Assembly: GCF_964204645.1 (NCBI RefSeq)
Contig: NC_134036.1
Coordinates: 5,345,600-5,409,599, forward strand
Source of the DNA: Tubulanus polymorphus
Taxonomy: Eukaryota; Nemertea; Palaeonemertea; Tubulaniformes; Tubulanidae
Reading direction: 5' to 3'
DNA: 64,000 nucleotides
Below, piece after piece: positions 9,149 through 23,100 of the stretch (positions are counted from its first letter, which is position 1; each line of letters begins with the position of its first letter). The position numbers and the translations under genes are program-made. The notes below the pieces were generated by a model. The model was given only the letters and a program-made list of their open reading frames with translations. It was not told the DNA's origin and ran no database searches.

Positions 9149-12100
9149 TTTTTTACATTTATTCAATTACTGGATATCATTAACGTGTCAGTATATGCAA
9201 TGGATGTATGAAGTATTAATCATAACATCCGGGTTACAGCTTTCAATTCGGGTCGCTGTATCTCCTATACACTCAACACTCAATTGAAACACTCCTGGTT
9301 GAAGGTATTTCAGTACTGACCATACCCACAGTACCGTACCCACAGTAGGGCACTATAGCAGGTAACAAAAAATATATGTTCATGCTTATTATATGGGCAC
9401 CTGGGTGACCTAAATAATAAATAATAAAATGAGAATATCCTACCAATTGCTATACATAGCCTGTTATTCTTTTCTGCAGTGTGTTCTGATGATTATCTGA
9501 GAATTTGATGGTAAAATTTCCCGTTTGGCGAAAACATTATGGCTGATTTAATGTAGCAAGGTAGTCATTGCAATTAGAGAAATATACCAATTAATATTGA
9601 TCGAAACGTCTGTAGGTGCATAGTAGCTGAAATACTCAAGGTTTTGCGATAGATGGCGCATAGATGTCAAGTAGATCCTCTACGAAAATGCGAGTCACCG
9701 GTGACCGCGTACCACGTTACGAAAGGGTTGAATGTATCTTTCATCATTATCGTTGAAGATAGACTAAACAGTTCGATAAAAGTACGAAGGCATATTTTGA
9801 TAGACTGAATATATTTGATGTCGTTTTCGAGAAGTGTGCACCCGGACACTGGTTTAATCCCGTTAGTTATGATCAATCGATCCGATTCTTACGCAGGATA
9901 TTTTAAATTTCTGGTTCGGTTCGAAATCCTGGCTCGGTAGATACGTCCAACCTGGTCCTCGATACCACAGTTCGAAACCCGCCTTTGTATAAAGTGCGCG
10001 CAGCTATTAGTTTATATCCGAAACGTTGTTTGAATTCATGAAATAAAAGCAAATCTCAATTTGTGTTTAATGTTGTTGTATTTACTGCGTGTTTTATTGG
10101 ACATTTTTTCCCGTCCAATCAGTTTCTTTTTCTCTATTATTTAAAGTCATTAACGCGAACAAAACGATTTCACTAAGCGGTAACCGTTTGATTTGATCCA
10201 TCGCCGTTCACAAAGACAATTAACACGAAACTATTATGAATACATCCAAATATGAAAGTAAATTCGTAATAACAGATTTTTACAAAATAGCTCTATCGGT
10301 TAAACTGCAGCATCGATAATGTAATGCGTCGCGATTATCAAGGTTTAAGAGTACATTCAATATAGAAATAGTTTAAATCTGCACAAATCAACTACTTAAC
10401 CGGGTATTAATGGGGTATTAGTTGCGTTCTAAGATGAAAAGTTCCCGATCAGTAAGGCACATTGTGTGTTACGTGTATTATGAAAGTGTTCTTTTGTCGG
10501 AATATTATGTCCACCCGTTTCTATAAGGAGACTTTATGATTGCTATGTCATTGAATATGTCTGATTCTTACAAATTTTGAAATTATCAAATATGCTTTTA
10601 TCTGTTAAAAAAGGGCGACCTTACGACCGACAGGCTTTCGTTATTTAACATGATATTGTGTGTATTGTAAGCCTTTAGGCTGGCTTTACTAAAGATGATA
10701 ATATGATAAACTACACCGAAACTCACTAAGGTTTAGGTTCCAGCAATAAAAATACATGAAGCGGGATAAGATTTTCTAGTGAAAATTTTTGTTTGATTTC
10801 AAGGAATCCTAGTGATTTTACCCGCTATTGAATGAAACACTAGACATATTTCAGACCACGACTTCAGGGGCCGGTTCCTTAGTTAAGATAGACCACAGAC
10901 CTGTTTAAGTTAACATTAATTCTATAGTCAATCGAAAGACTTTAGAATAAAATACATATTTAATTGCAAATGCTGTTAAGACAACTTTCGGACTTAAGTC
11001 TCGCCTTTAGAACCGGCGCCGTGAAAATAATATCAATTCATGATCAAATGTATCAGAATTTGTATGCTCACCTTTTCGTGCGCTATCCACGCGGCACTAG
11101 TCGACTCAAGCTATCACCGCAACAAACCGCTTGATGTTCATATCGTTGTTCATATTTTCTGGCAAAAACGTTATTTGCCTTCCTCGCATTATGCATATGA
11201 AATCCATCCTGGAAAATGACGTCTTTCTCAAATTACTAACGAGATTTCAATTCGGAAAACGTAATAAAACAGTTCGCTTTGAGTGATACAATTTTGCTAA
11301 AGCCTACGATAACTTGGTCTTTTTTCGAAGCGCTAGTATTTCTTAAAAGTACTGGAGACGATATCCATTGGCTCTAATACAGAATTGACTCTCCATATAG
11401 ATTTGTTCACAATTTTTCAATAGCGATAATGAAGCTCAAGAAATCTCAGGATAAAAAATGAATCTACCCATACAGGTGCAAAAAGTGTTTAATATTGTTA
11501 CCTAGAATAAATCATCTGTTGATTTCAATACACTTCAGAAGCTAGCGGAGAAAAAGGAAAATCAAGTCTTTTATATCGGAAACGGAGTCGGGAGTAAAAT
11601 AATAAATTCTTCTTTAGCTATTTTCTCTACTGACCCTAGAACATTAAGGAATCTTATTCCAATGCAAATAGGCTCGGCAGCTATACCTACAAATTATTAA
11701 TCATATTCTATGAACTCAGTAAGCATTCCTTATATGTTACATATTTAGACATACTGTACATTTTACCATGTATTTGTAAACAGTTGTTGTTAGAAAAGGA
11801 TAAATAAAGTTGTTGATATATTTTGGTTTAAGCTTCCCAGGTGGTTTTTCAAATACTATCACCGTTGAAACACGCATCTGACCATTATACGAATCCATTG
11901 ACATGAATGGATCAATTGAACATATATGTCAGCAAATTTCATTGAAAGTACTGTGAAATTTCTCTTCATGACTGCATTTATTTCGTTATAACTTTTGAAA
12001 CGAACTACATTGTCAGGCGGCTATATTATGCGGACGTTCCTTACTAAGGCACCTGATTTTTTACACGCTCTCAACGGGCAAAGTTTCAGATTTTAAAAAA

Positions 12101-12699
12101 ATCTATTTGCTTTAAGATGCACTAGTTCGTATCCCGTTAGCAACAACGCTTGATTTTTCTTCCCCGAATAAAGTACGAGTCACGTTTTCCATGCACACAT
12201 GCACACACTGATATAGTTTTAGAAATCTGAATAAATCAACTAATTTGACCACTCATCAACCGAATTCTGACACGCAAGTCCCACGCGCTGTTTCCCCTCC
12301 AAGAGCAAAACGTTACTTTAAAAAAAAATAGTTCAATCAAATTGGATTCTATTTTTCTGATTGTTTATTTCAAGGGGTTAACGGTATTGTCCATCCAAAC
12401 ATTTTTTTTTGCAATTTGCTAAAAACGTAAATGAATCAAATTGAAATCTAGTTTTCTAATTGTTATATCAAGGATTTTGTGGTAGCGTCCATCCAAAACA
12501 TTTGCAATCTGCTAATTAAAGTCATCTTCGTTTAAAAGATGTGAATTAGACAGTTTAATGATAGTGTAATGTATGCATTAACTAGACTCGGGTTTACAAA
12601 AGAACTGCAGCGCACGAAACCAGTGAATGCATGTCATGTTGAGGGATACATGATACATAGTGATAACTGCTGTCGTGTTCAGAAAGCTAGACCGATTTT

Positions 12700-12722
12700 A
12701 CAGTAACTGCCTCGAGGCGTTT
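12700..12722 (+). promoter_or_regulatory. Conserved upstream box, copy 2
   Basis: ACAGTAACTGCC plus the GCCTCGAGGC palindrome lies about 1.28 kb before the start codon of copy 2. The flank (GTCGTGTTCAGAAAGCTAGA) is shared with copies 4 and 6. The function is not known. Confidence 0.35.
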
Positions 12723-13905
12723 AACACCACGCGCCTTGTTGCAATATCTATTTTGTATCTAACCCATACATTCGATTCTAGAAAATGCTGAGATATGCAG
12801 AATATTTCAAATACGCGTGATCTATATATGTAGTTAAGCTAACCTTATCTGCGAGGTAGCCTTAAAGTTAGCGAAATATTCATATTTGGGATATCTTTGA
12901 AAGTAAAGACACTTTCTTTTGTGTTTCAATCAATCACAAGGTAAGGCATGGAATTCTCTAGAAAATACCTAATGCAGATATTTTGATTCGACCGAATATA
13001 ATTCTTTTTCATCGCGAAATCGAAAATGTACCGTTAATTCAGTCCTTTTCAAATTATACAAATCAGGATTGGTGTACCTAGATCCAACTTGTTAAAAGAA
13101 AATTCCTACGCAATGAATGTGGAAATAAACAGACGTTCCCAACATTTCGTGAAATTTCGTCCGAATTCGTTTCGCCCACATAAAATGTCACATGCATTAA
13201 AGATGCGCATATATTTCTGAGTCCTCTCTACGAAACTATATGGGCCTCATATTAGACATCAGTGTTCAATCATATTGCGTTTGCTTCACGTTTCATATTC
13301 TGAATATTAATCAAATCGATACCAATATGATATTGAAAAATTCAATCTCTTGCGCTATGACCGATGAGGGAAAATGTAACTCCCGAAACGTTTGCTATAG
13401 AATAAATTCATATACTCATTAGAAAATCAAGATTTGTACTGTTTTTGCTTCCATTGATGTTTGACAATTTCAACTCTCCACCCAAGATCAGAATCAACAG
13501 CGCTTTCAATGAAAATGAATTTTCGGACAACGTTGCAATATACGCAGTTATAGATTCAACATTGACTAGAATTTTATCTTTCTAAATATTCAATGATCTT
13601 TTCCATCTGGTTTCGTTCGACAATACGAATTTTGAATATCGCCTACGATCCACATGAAGAACGAAATCAAAATCATTTGTAAATTGTATCAGGAATAAGG
13701 ATTAGAATATTTCTGGTCGGGTAAAGTTTGGTCGTTTTGAATGAATGGGGTTTAATGATTGTATGAATACAACATATAGTAATGAATGAACAAACCAAAA
13801 CTAGAATAATTGCGAAAACCAAGAATGTCTTTATCTTGTTGTGTTTTCATGGCTTGAATTTGCAACGTACGCATTTTTACGGATTTCGACGGAGCGAATT
13901 TTCTG

Positions 13906-13984
13906 ATTGGACGAGATTGGATCGAGCTCCAACCAATAAACGAATCCGTCAAACTTGACAGATTTCATTCATTCCGTCGCAGTG
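13906..13984 (+). promoter_or_regulatory. Inverted CCAAT pair and start region, copy 2
   Basis: ATTGG occurs twice (13906-13910 and 13916-13920) and faces CCAAT at 13933-13937. Overlapping TCATTC motifs lie at 13965-13974, and GCAG directly precedes the ATG. The doubled ATTGG is shared with copy 3 only. Confidence 0.5.
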
Positions 13985-16900
13985 ATGTTGTTCGGTATGG
14001 AGCAGCGACTGAGAGCGCTGTTTATAGCGTCGCTGATCGTCTGTCAAGTTCGCATCGCGCGCGCTGATCGCGTAGACTCTATCGAGGAATCGTCTGTGAC
14101 GGTAAGTTCGTCTTGTAACAACACGTGGTACCCCGTAGATTCCACGTCCGGTTACATCATTTCACCGAATTACCCGTCGTTAACGCGCGGTGTTGAATGT
14201 CGTTGGTTCATCAACAGCTCTTTACCTAAGACTTTCAACGTCCAAGTTTACTACGACATCGAGCCGTCAATATTCGGTAGTGATAACTACCTTCTCGTCT
14301 ACGAGTCTGATTACAGATTGTGCGGTGATGGAAAACATGAAATCCGCCGTAACGATTCGATCTCGTTGATTTTTAGGAGTCATGTCGATGGTGCGCGAGG
14401 TAGTAGGGTTTATATCACATATCGTTATGAACGAAGCCGATTGAGAATCAGTCATAACTGCAGGAAATATAATTGCGATTTGAATAAATTGCAAACGTCG
14501 AAGGGATACAAATACAAAATAAAAAGGCTAGTGGGTTGTCGGTTGTACCTGGAATGGATCGGGATGCCCGATGGTTGTGCTCTTAACTTGACTTTTACAA
14601 AATTAGATTACAGAATATCCTCTCTTATTGCACCAATAACAGTCAACGATGGATGGAACATCAGCAGTGAACCTATTCGTATTATACGAGAACAAAGCGG
14701 ATATCCAGCTTTTTCATTTTATACTAAAACAAATAAAGCCATAATCTCGTCGCTACATCGCCCAAGGGTGTTTCGATCACAGCTTTTAGTTCAGAAGTAC
14801 AAAATATCAGATTGGAACGTCTCTAATCCGTTGATTCAGATCTCTAATAACGAGTCGGGAGTGCTCATTCCCGATGCCAACAGTTTACACGTAATAACTA
14901 TATCAAAACACTTACACTGCTGGTCTATCACAGTGCAGGTGTTACAGTACGTCGTTTTCAACTGGACACGTGATCTCGTCACATCCGGTGACGTCATCGG
15001 TGTATATAAACAAGAAGGGTTACGCGTTGTGGAAACTGATATTTTACTCGGATACAACTACCTGGAATCACTGAGTCTCAAATCTGACGGTTTTCTTGTT
15101 GTACTATGCGCTCTGAAAGCAAAACTTCACGATAATGAAACATTTGAAATAAACTATGAAATCGAATTTATTTCGATGGAGAATATCAAGGTCTACAACC
15201 CTCGGGTGAGTTAAATTCGTGAAATTATTTAACTCCGTATGAAAATAATTTAAGTCAACAAATATGTATGATGCACTTAAAATGGGCTTTTTTATAACTA
15301 GGTACCGGGGAACGCAATGTGGTCTATGACGCCGTCCATGCTGTTTCCAAGAAGAACAAAGCTCCATTTAAATTATCGCATCACTAGATACGAGTTTAAT
15401 GGGAAAGTTGATATTTATGAAGAGAATATGGAACTAACAGTTTTATCAGAGAACTGCGAGCGAGCTGGATTTTACATATTCGACGGTGGTAATTTCACGG
15501 CTAGACGATACGGTCCATATTGTCCTCGTTTATGGAGATACGGCCGTAACGTCGTCAGTCTGATTACATCAGGTGGATCGGTTACTGTAGTAGGATACGC
15601 TTATAACTGGGATGATCAGTTAACAGTCGATAAGGATTCGCGCCTAGGATTTCGTGCTACCGACTGTGACGGGTATGTTCTAAAGGAAGGAGAACGTCAG
15701 ATCAATGTGACGTCTGACTGCATCTCGATAACACCTGAAAACCGACGCCTCCCGTTAAAAAACATTTACATTTGGTCCAAACACGAATATCGAGTTGATT
15801 CTTGTATTATCGATAAAAGATTCGCGACCGATAGATGCATGTTTCGACTGAACCTCCAGTTTACCAATAACGGACTTGTTTTACAAACGGTGGATTTTAG
15901 GCTCGTAAGACCCTTCCGCGTGGAGCCGTTGTTTGTGAAACTACGCCGTAAATGTATGGCATTGAAAAAGCCCGATAAGCTTACAGATACTACCTGGCAA
16001 ACACCGGAATGCGGGTTAGTGCAGTCAATGAACTATCCCGGATCAGCGCCATACCAGTCAGAACGTAAAACATACAATTTAGAATTCAGACCTAATCCGT
16101 TGCAGATTCGATTTTACAGATTCGTTTTCAAATACATTCAGGTAATACCCTGCGAGAAATCATCCTTGGGGGACAAAGATCATATTTTGTTTATACAGAT
16201 AATGCATTATTTCATAACAACCGGGCGAATTGTAGAGACTCAATACACGACAACAATATGCGGTAAAATGGCCATATTGGGAACTGTTTTTTATAGCCTG
16301 TCCAATTCGAGGCTGAGTTTTCAGGTGGAAAATAATATACCAACCTTTCAAATACAATACACGGTTATTCATTCATTATTAGAGAAACAGATGAAAAATG
16401 TCTGTAAATCGGGATTTCTAGATTCGGGAATTTCATGCGTAAAATACATCAGAGATAAACGTCTGAATTGGGAGAATGCAGAATTGTATTGTAGACAGAA
16501 GTACTCGGGACATCTACTCAGTATCAACTCAGAACGGAAAATGATTAATATAAAAACATTATTCGCAACAAAGTTTCTTCAACAGGCATATTCACAAAAA
16601 GCGCTCATAGTGATGATTGGGTTAAAACTGCAGGTAAGTTTGAAACACCGTTCGTAAGTTCTAAGTTTGTAAATATAATGTTAGTTCCGGAAGTTTATTC
16701 TTTCTTTGTTTCGTAGCCCAATACCGGTTATTACACGTGGTCTGATGGGAAACCATTGAGCTTCACAGAGTGGTATAAACCTACAAATAACGACACGATA
16801 CCAGAAGTTATTCGAGGATTGATATCTCCTCTCAGAAAACAACCCATAAATGACGTCAATATGCTGTGTACGGCGATGATACTGAATAATCCACGAGGAT

Positions 16901-19900
16901 CAGCGAACTGGGTTCGATTCCCCTGCAAAATCGAAGAGGTTCACACGAGTTTCATCTGTGAAACAGAAAGAACCGATATCGAAAATAGAACATTTAGAAC
17001 GATGAGTTCAACAAAAAATAACAAATCTTTGATACGGGAAAACATGTCAAAAGATAATAGTTGCACGGTTGGATGGTTACGTATGAATAAACAATGCTAT
17101 CAAATACTGACAGACTGGAAAAATCATCGAGGTTTGGATATAAAAATTGCAACTGAGATGTGTCGAGACATCCGAGGTGAAATAGGCGAGATATTAACTG
17201 GTTACACAGAAAAGAAAACTTCGAACTTGATAAGAACATTTCAATATCAACATCAATATAGCTCTATCCTAACGATGGCATCTAATGACCGACTGCAAGT
17301 TATAAACCCAATAATCACTAGAGATGAAATTACTTATATTAAATCAGTCAAATGGACGACGAAACAGTTCGATAATGCGACAGATACAGCGCATTCTGTT
17401 TTGTGTTCCTACAATGTAACTGTTGAAGAGTTAGCTTCTGTAAGCGGTTGTAAATCGTGGCAGTTTAAATGTAACGATCAAAGGTGTATCAGCGACCAAC
17501 GCGTATGTGATACCAGACACGACTGTCAACACGGTGAAGATGAACTCAATTGTACGGATATCAATTTACACAGTCAGTTTCAATGCAAAGATAGTCAGAT
17601 TATATCAATAAGTGGATTCTGTGATTTCATACAAGATTGTGCGGATGGTTCCGACGAGAAATCGTGTTTTCATCCCCCGTGTTTGTCCGGAGAATTCCGC
17701 TGTATCAGTGGTCAATGCGTCATCAGGTCAAACAGATGTGACGGTGTTGCTAATTGTAAAGACGGATCAGATGAAATCGAATGCATTGCTGAAATGTGTC
17801 AGGGGTTTCTGTGTAACAGTGGAGACTGTCTTAGTTCTCAGTTGTATCAGGATGGTGTCGTGGATTGTAGTGGAAGCCTTGAAGAAGATGAATTAGTAAC
17901 AACTATTAATTTTACAGTGAATCCTACTGTTCTTTGTAATACTGAAAACGACTGTACGACTAACTTCACAAATCTCTGTACAGAATCTGATGAACAAAGA
18001 TGTTCTTTCGATTCTCCTCACTGTTATTCTAGACGTCACAGATGTATTCTAGAAAGAATGACGAATACTTTCCCAGTTTGTAGAAATCTTGAGCACGTAT
18101 TGAGATGTGAAGAATTCGAATGTCCAGCTGGTACTGTAAAATGCCCAGCATCGTACTGTATCCCGATCAGACAGGTGTGCGATGGTCAGTCGGATTGTCC
18201 TAATTCAGAAGATGAGCAAAACTGCGAGACATTTTCATGTCCAGGAATGTTTAAATGTGGCAACGAAAATAGATGTATTACACAATCTGAAGTTTGCGAT
18301 GGTGTCGTAAATTGTAAATATACAACTGATGACGAGGCTTTCTGTAACGTCACCTGTCTGAGAGGTTGTAAGTGTCAAGGTCATCTGACCGAGTGTAGAA
18401 ATACTGGTTTAACAAACATTACCGGTCTTTTCTCGGCATCAACTCGAGTTTTAATTTTGTCGAATAACGAAATTACCTTAGACATGTCGACATTCCTTTC
18501 ATATATCTATTTGCGCATGCTCAACATCTCCGCCAATGAATTGTCTTATATTTCACCTAAATCGTTCTCAAACCTGCATAATCTACATACATTAGATCTT
18601 ACACACAACAACATAACATCATTACCTGCAAAAACATTCATCGGTTTGTATAGTTTGAAAGAGTTATTGATTACTGAAAATCCAATACGTCATTTACACG
18701 ATGATACCTTCCAAGATTTGAAGTCACTTAAAGTTCTCGACCTTCACGAACTTTCGTTGTTGGTGCTTGGTAGAAACGTATTTCGAGGTTTATCTACATT
18801 ACAGTCGTTGAATATCAGCAATAACAGAATCCATCATATTTCGCTTTACGCATTTTCTGGATTAACTTCACTTGAAATTCTTGATATAACCAACAACTAC
18901 AAAGTTATTTCTGTCGACAGAAATGTTTTCAACAATCTGACATCATTGGTCTCCTTAAAGTCTGATGCTCACAAATTTTGCTGCATGTCTCCGAATGTTG
19001 ACCAGTGCCTACCGGAAGCTGATCAATTTTCCTCCTGTTCTGATCTGATGGGTAACACAGTCCTCAGAGCTATCATTTGGGTCATTGCTTCATTCAGTTC
19101 CATCGCTAACGGAATTGTCATTTCACTTCGCTTTCGAGCGATTCGATATTCCTTCTCAAATCCATCTTCAGATATCATCATCATTAATGTTGCTGTTTGT
19201 GATTTCATGATGTCTATATATTTGTTTCTGATCGCTGGAGCCGATTACATTTATTCTGGCATTTACTTTCTAAATTCGGAATTATGGATGGATAGTCCAT
19301 TTTGTCGTCTTGCTGGGATCACGGTGTCTATCTCTTGTGAAGGTTCATTGATATTTTTGCTCATCATGACACGTCATAGGTTCACAAATATCGTTAATCC
19401 ATTTTCAGGAAGTGCAATTACATCTCCTAGATATGTGTGCGCTATTTGCTGCACATCTTGGATTATTTTGTGTGCTATTGCATTGCTACCTCTAACACCT
19501 ATCCCTTACTTCGGAAACAATTTTTACGGTACAACCGGAGTTTGTTTACCTATGAATCTAATTTCAATCGATGTCAATGCCTGGCAATATTCATTCGCTA
19601 TTTTTTCATTATCCAACTCCTTCATACTTACTACGATAATGGCGACTTATGCGCAAATGTACCGACTCGTTTCAGGAAGCAGGTCTGGTTCTGGTAGAAT
19701 TGACCCTACAGAACTGATTTTGGCACGTCGGAGTTTGGTGATTAATCTTTGTAATTTATTTTGCTGGCTGCCGTTAATTATCGTTCAGTTTTGCGCGGTA
19801 TTTCGGGTTGAAATACCGAATCAGGTGGCGGCTTGGCTGGCGGTTCTTTTTTTACCGATCAACTCGTCCCTCAATCCCCTTCTTTACACAATACTGACTA

Positions 19901-19959
19901 TCGATATGAAATCCATACGAGCAAAAACTAAACGCAGGCAACATCGAACGAATAAATGA
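13985..19959 (+). CDS. CUB/C-type lectin/LDLa/LRR 7TM receptor, copy 2 (B type)
   Basis: Exons are 13985-15205, 15302-16633 and 16717-19959. Donors are CGG|GTGAGT and CAG|GTAAGT, acceptors CTAG|GTA and GTAG|CCC, phase 0; the protein is 1,931 aa. Domain order is that of copy 1. Exon 1 is B type (VQVYYDIEP, KLQTSKGYKY), and exon 2 starts VPGNAMWSMTP rather than the A-type IDNRLK. Oddity: the third CUB1 cysteine (residue 98, codon 14276-14278) is Gly. The protein also has two cysteines at NCRKYNC shortly after CUB1, so disulfide pairing may be rearranged. The LRR-to-TM5 region is nearly the same as in copy 5, which points to gene conversion or recent common origin. The TM3 motif is HRF (19375-19383). 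The tail ends RRQHRTNK. All frames are open and the gene looks intact. Confidence 0.88.
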
Positions 19960-20117
19960 AATAGCGCAGAGTGGTTGGTATATATCGCCAGTCAAAACGA
20001 TCTTTCGATTTAATTTTCTGTCGGGGATATTTTATGATAAATCATCATTCTATACACTATACACCCCCTCCCTCTCATTTTTGCGTTGTTCACTTTTCAC
20101 AGTTTTTTTTCGCATGC

Positions 20118-20123
20118 AATAAA
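20118..20123 (+). terminator. Poly(A) signal, copy 2
   Basis: AATAAA lies about 160 bp after the stop codon, in the same GCATGCAATAAATT context as copy 1. Confidence 0.5.
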
Positions 20124-23100
20124 TTTGTTACATGTATTCAATTACTGGATATCATTAACGTGTCAATACGTGCAATGGATGTATGGAGTATTAAGCGTTA
20201 CACACGGGTTACAGCTTTCAATTCGGGTCGCTGTATCTCCTATACACTCAACACTCAATTGAAACACTCCTGGTTGAAAGTATTTCAGTACTGACCATAC
20301 CCACAGTACCGTACCCACAGTAGGGCACTATAGCAGGTAACAAAAAATATATGTTCATGCTTAATATATGGGCACCTGGGTGACCTACATAATAAATAAT
20401 AAAATGCGAATATCCTACCAATTGCTATACATAGCCTGTTATTCTTTTCTGCAGTGTGTTCTGATGATTATCTGAGAATTTGATGGTAAAATTTCCCGTT
20501 TGGCGAAAACATTATGGCTGATTTAATGTAGCAAGGTAGTCATTGCAATTAGAGAAATATACCAAATAATATTGATCGAAACGTCTGTAGGTGCATAGTA
20601 GCTGAAATACTCAAGGTTTTGCGATAGATGGCGCATTGGTATCAAGTAGATCCTCTACGAAAATGCGAGTCACCGGTGACCGCGTACCATGTTACGAAAG
20701 GGTTGAATGTATCTTTCATCATTATCGTTGAAGATAGACTAAACAGTTCGATAAAAGTACGAAGGCATATTTTGAAAGACTGAATATATTTGATGTCATT
20801 TTCGAGAAGTGCGCTCCCGGACACTGGTTTAATCCCGATAGTTATGATCAATCGATCCGATTCTTACGCAGGATATTTTAAATTTCTGGTTCGGTTCGAA
20901 ATCCTGGCTCAGTAGATACGTCAAACCTGGTACTCGATACCACAGTTCGAAACCCGTCTTTGTATAAAGTGCGCACATAGTTTATATCCGAAACGTTGTT
21001 TGAATTCATGAAATAAAAGCAAATCTCAATTTGTGTTTAATGTTGTTGTATTTACTGCGTGTTTTATTGGACAGTTTTTCCCTACCAATCAGTTCTTTTT
21101 CTCTATTATTTAAAGTCATTAACGCGAATTTAGACGATTTCACTAAGTGGTAACCGTTTGATTTGATCCATCGCTGGTCACAGAGACAATTAAGACGAAA
21201 CTATTATGAATACATCCAAATATGAAATTAAATGCGTAATAACAGATTTTTACAAAATAGCTCTATCGGTTAAACTGCAGCGTCGATAATGTAATGCGTC
21301 GCGATTATCAAGGTTTAAGAGTACATTCAATATAGAAATAGTTTAAATCTGCACAAATCAACTACTTAACCGGGTATTAATGGGGTATTAGTTGCGTTCT
21401 AAGATGAAAAGTTCCCGATCAGTGAGGCACATTGTGTGTTACGTGTATTATGAAAGTGTTCTTTTGTCGGAATATTACGTCCACCCGTTTCTATAAGGAG
21501 ACTATATGATTGCTATGTCATTGAATATGTCTCATTCTTACAAATTTTGAAATTATCAAATATGCTTTTATCTGTTAAAAAAGGGCGTCCTTACGACCGT
21601 CAGGGGCTCGTACTTTAACATGATATCGTGTGTATTGTAAGCCTTTAGGCGGGTTTTACTAAAGATGATAATATGAAAAACTACTCCGAAACTCACTAAG
21701 TAACGGTTTAGGTTCCAGCAATAAAAATACATGAAGCGGGATAAGATTTTCTAGTGAAAATTTTGTTTGATTTCAAGGAATCCTAGTGATTTTACCCGCT
21801 ATTGAATGAAACGCTAGACATATTTCAGACCACGACTTCAGGGGCCGGTTCCTTAGTTAAAATAGACCACAGACCTGTTTAAGTTAACATTAATTCTATA
21901 GTCAATCAAACGACTTTAGAATAAAATACATATTTAATTGCAAATGCTGTTAAGACAACTTTCGGACTTAAGTCTCGCCTTTGGAACCGGCACCGTGAAA
22001 ATAAAATCAATTCATGATCAAATGTATCAGAATTTGTATGCTCACCTTTTCGTGCGCTATCCACGCGGCACTAGTCGACTCAAGCTATCACCGCAACAAA
22101 CCGCTAGATGTTCATATCGTTGTTCATATTTTCTGGCAAAAACGTTATTTGCCTTCCTCGCATTATGCATATGAAATCCATCCTGGAAAATGACGTCTTT
22201 CTCAAATTGCTAACGAGATTTCAATTCTGAAAACGTAATAAAACAGTTCGCTTTGAGTGATACAATTTTGCTAAAGCCTACGATGCCGTGGTCTTTTTTC
22301 GAAGCGCTAGTATTTCTTAAAAGTACTGGAGACGATTTCCTTTAGCTCTAATACAGAATTGACTCTCCATATAGATTTGTTCGCCATAAGAAAATTGACT
22401 GACAGAGCTTTAGAGTGTAGACGGTTTTTTATTGTTTCGAGTCTGTTGAGTGTTGACCAATGGGAAGAGCGACTACTCATGTAAAGTAGTAGTACACTTC
22501 TTGCCAGCCTAATAAGGCTCGGGTGTTCCCCGAAATATTTTCCTTTACCTTTTCCTATCCCATTAAGGCTAGCTTAAAATTTTCGCAATTTTTCAATAGC
22601 GATAATGAAGCTCAAGAAATCTCAGGATAAAAAATGAATCTACCCATACAGGTGCAAAAAGTGTTTAATATTGTTACCTAGAATAAATCATCTGTTGATT
22701 TCAATACACTTCAGAAGCTAGCGGAGAAAAAGGAAAATCAAATCTTCTATATCGGAAACTGAGTCGGGAGTAAAATAATAAATTCTTCTTTAGCTATTTT
22801 CTCTACTGACCCTAGAACATTAAGGAATCTTATTCCAATGCAAATAGGCTCGGCAGCTTTACCTACAAATTATTAATCATATTCTATGAACTCAGTAAGC
22901 ATTCCTTATATGTTACATATTTAGACATACTGTACATTTTACCATGTATTTGTAAACAGTTGTTGTTAGAAAAGGATAAATAAAGTTGTTGATATATTTT
23001 GGTTTAAGCTTCCCAGGTGGTTTTTCAAATACTATCACCGTTGAAACACGCATCTGACCATTATACGAATCCATTGACATGAATGGATCAATTGAACATA

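Larger units (their letters stand above)
8993..13984. other. Spacer between copies 1 and 2
   Basis: This 5.0-kb stretch holds the 3' UTR of copy 1 and the upstream region of copy 2. About 9000-12550 is homologous to the sequence after copies 2, 3 and 5, while the last 1.4 kb matches the B-type upstream regions of copies 3 and 4. At 9481-9490 it keeps the 'empty' site (GTGTTCTGAT) where spacers after copies 3 and 5 carry a 112-bp insertion. It also lacks about 200 bp near 11413 that the copy 2 spacer has. I find no gene; a short frame at 13240-13422 recurs at 24778-24957 but has no initiation context or domain. Confidence 0.7.

Noticed and set aside
9960-10060. tRNA-like or other structured RNA genes in the spacers
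   Set aside because: I found no cloverleaf with A/B box motifs; TTCGAAAC-like strings occur without the rest of a tRNA.
13240-13422. Recurring ~60-codon frame at 13240-13422 and 24778-24957
   Set aside because: It sits in duplicated spacer, so similarity is expected; it is broken in the homologous spacer before copy 4 (about 35920-36090) and has no recognisable features.
22384-22590. 200-bp insertion after copy 2 as a mobile element
   Set aside because: Related sequence is present after copy 3 (about 34015-34205), so the simpler reading is a deletion after copy 1; no terminal repeats are seen.
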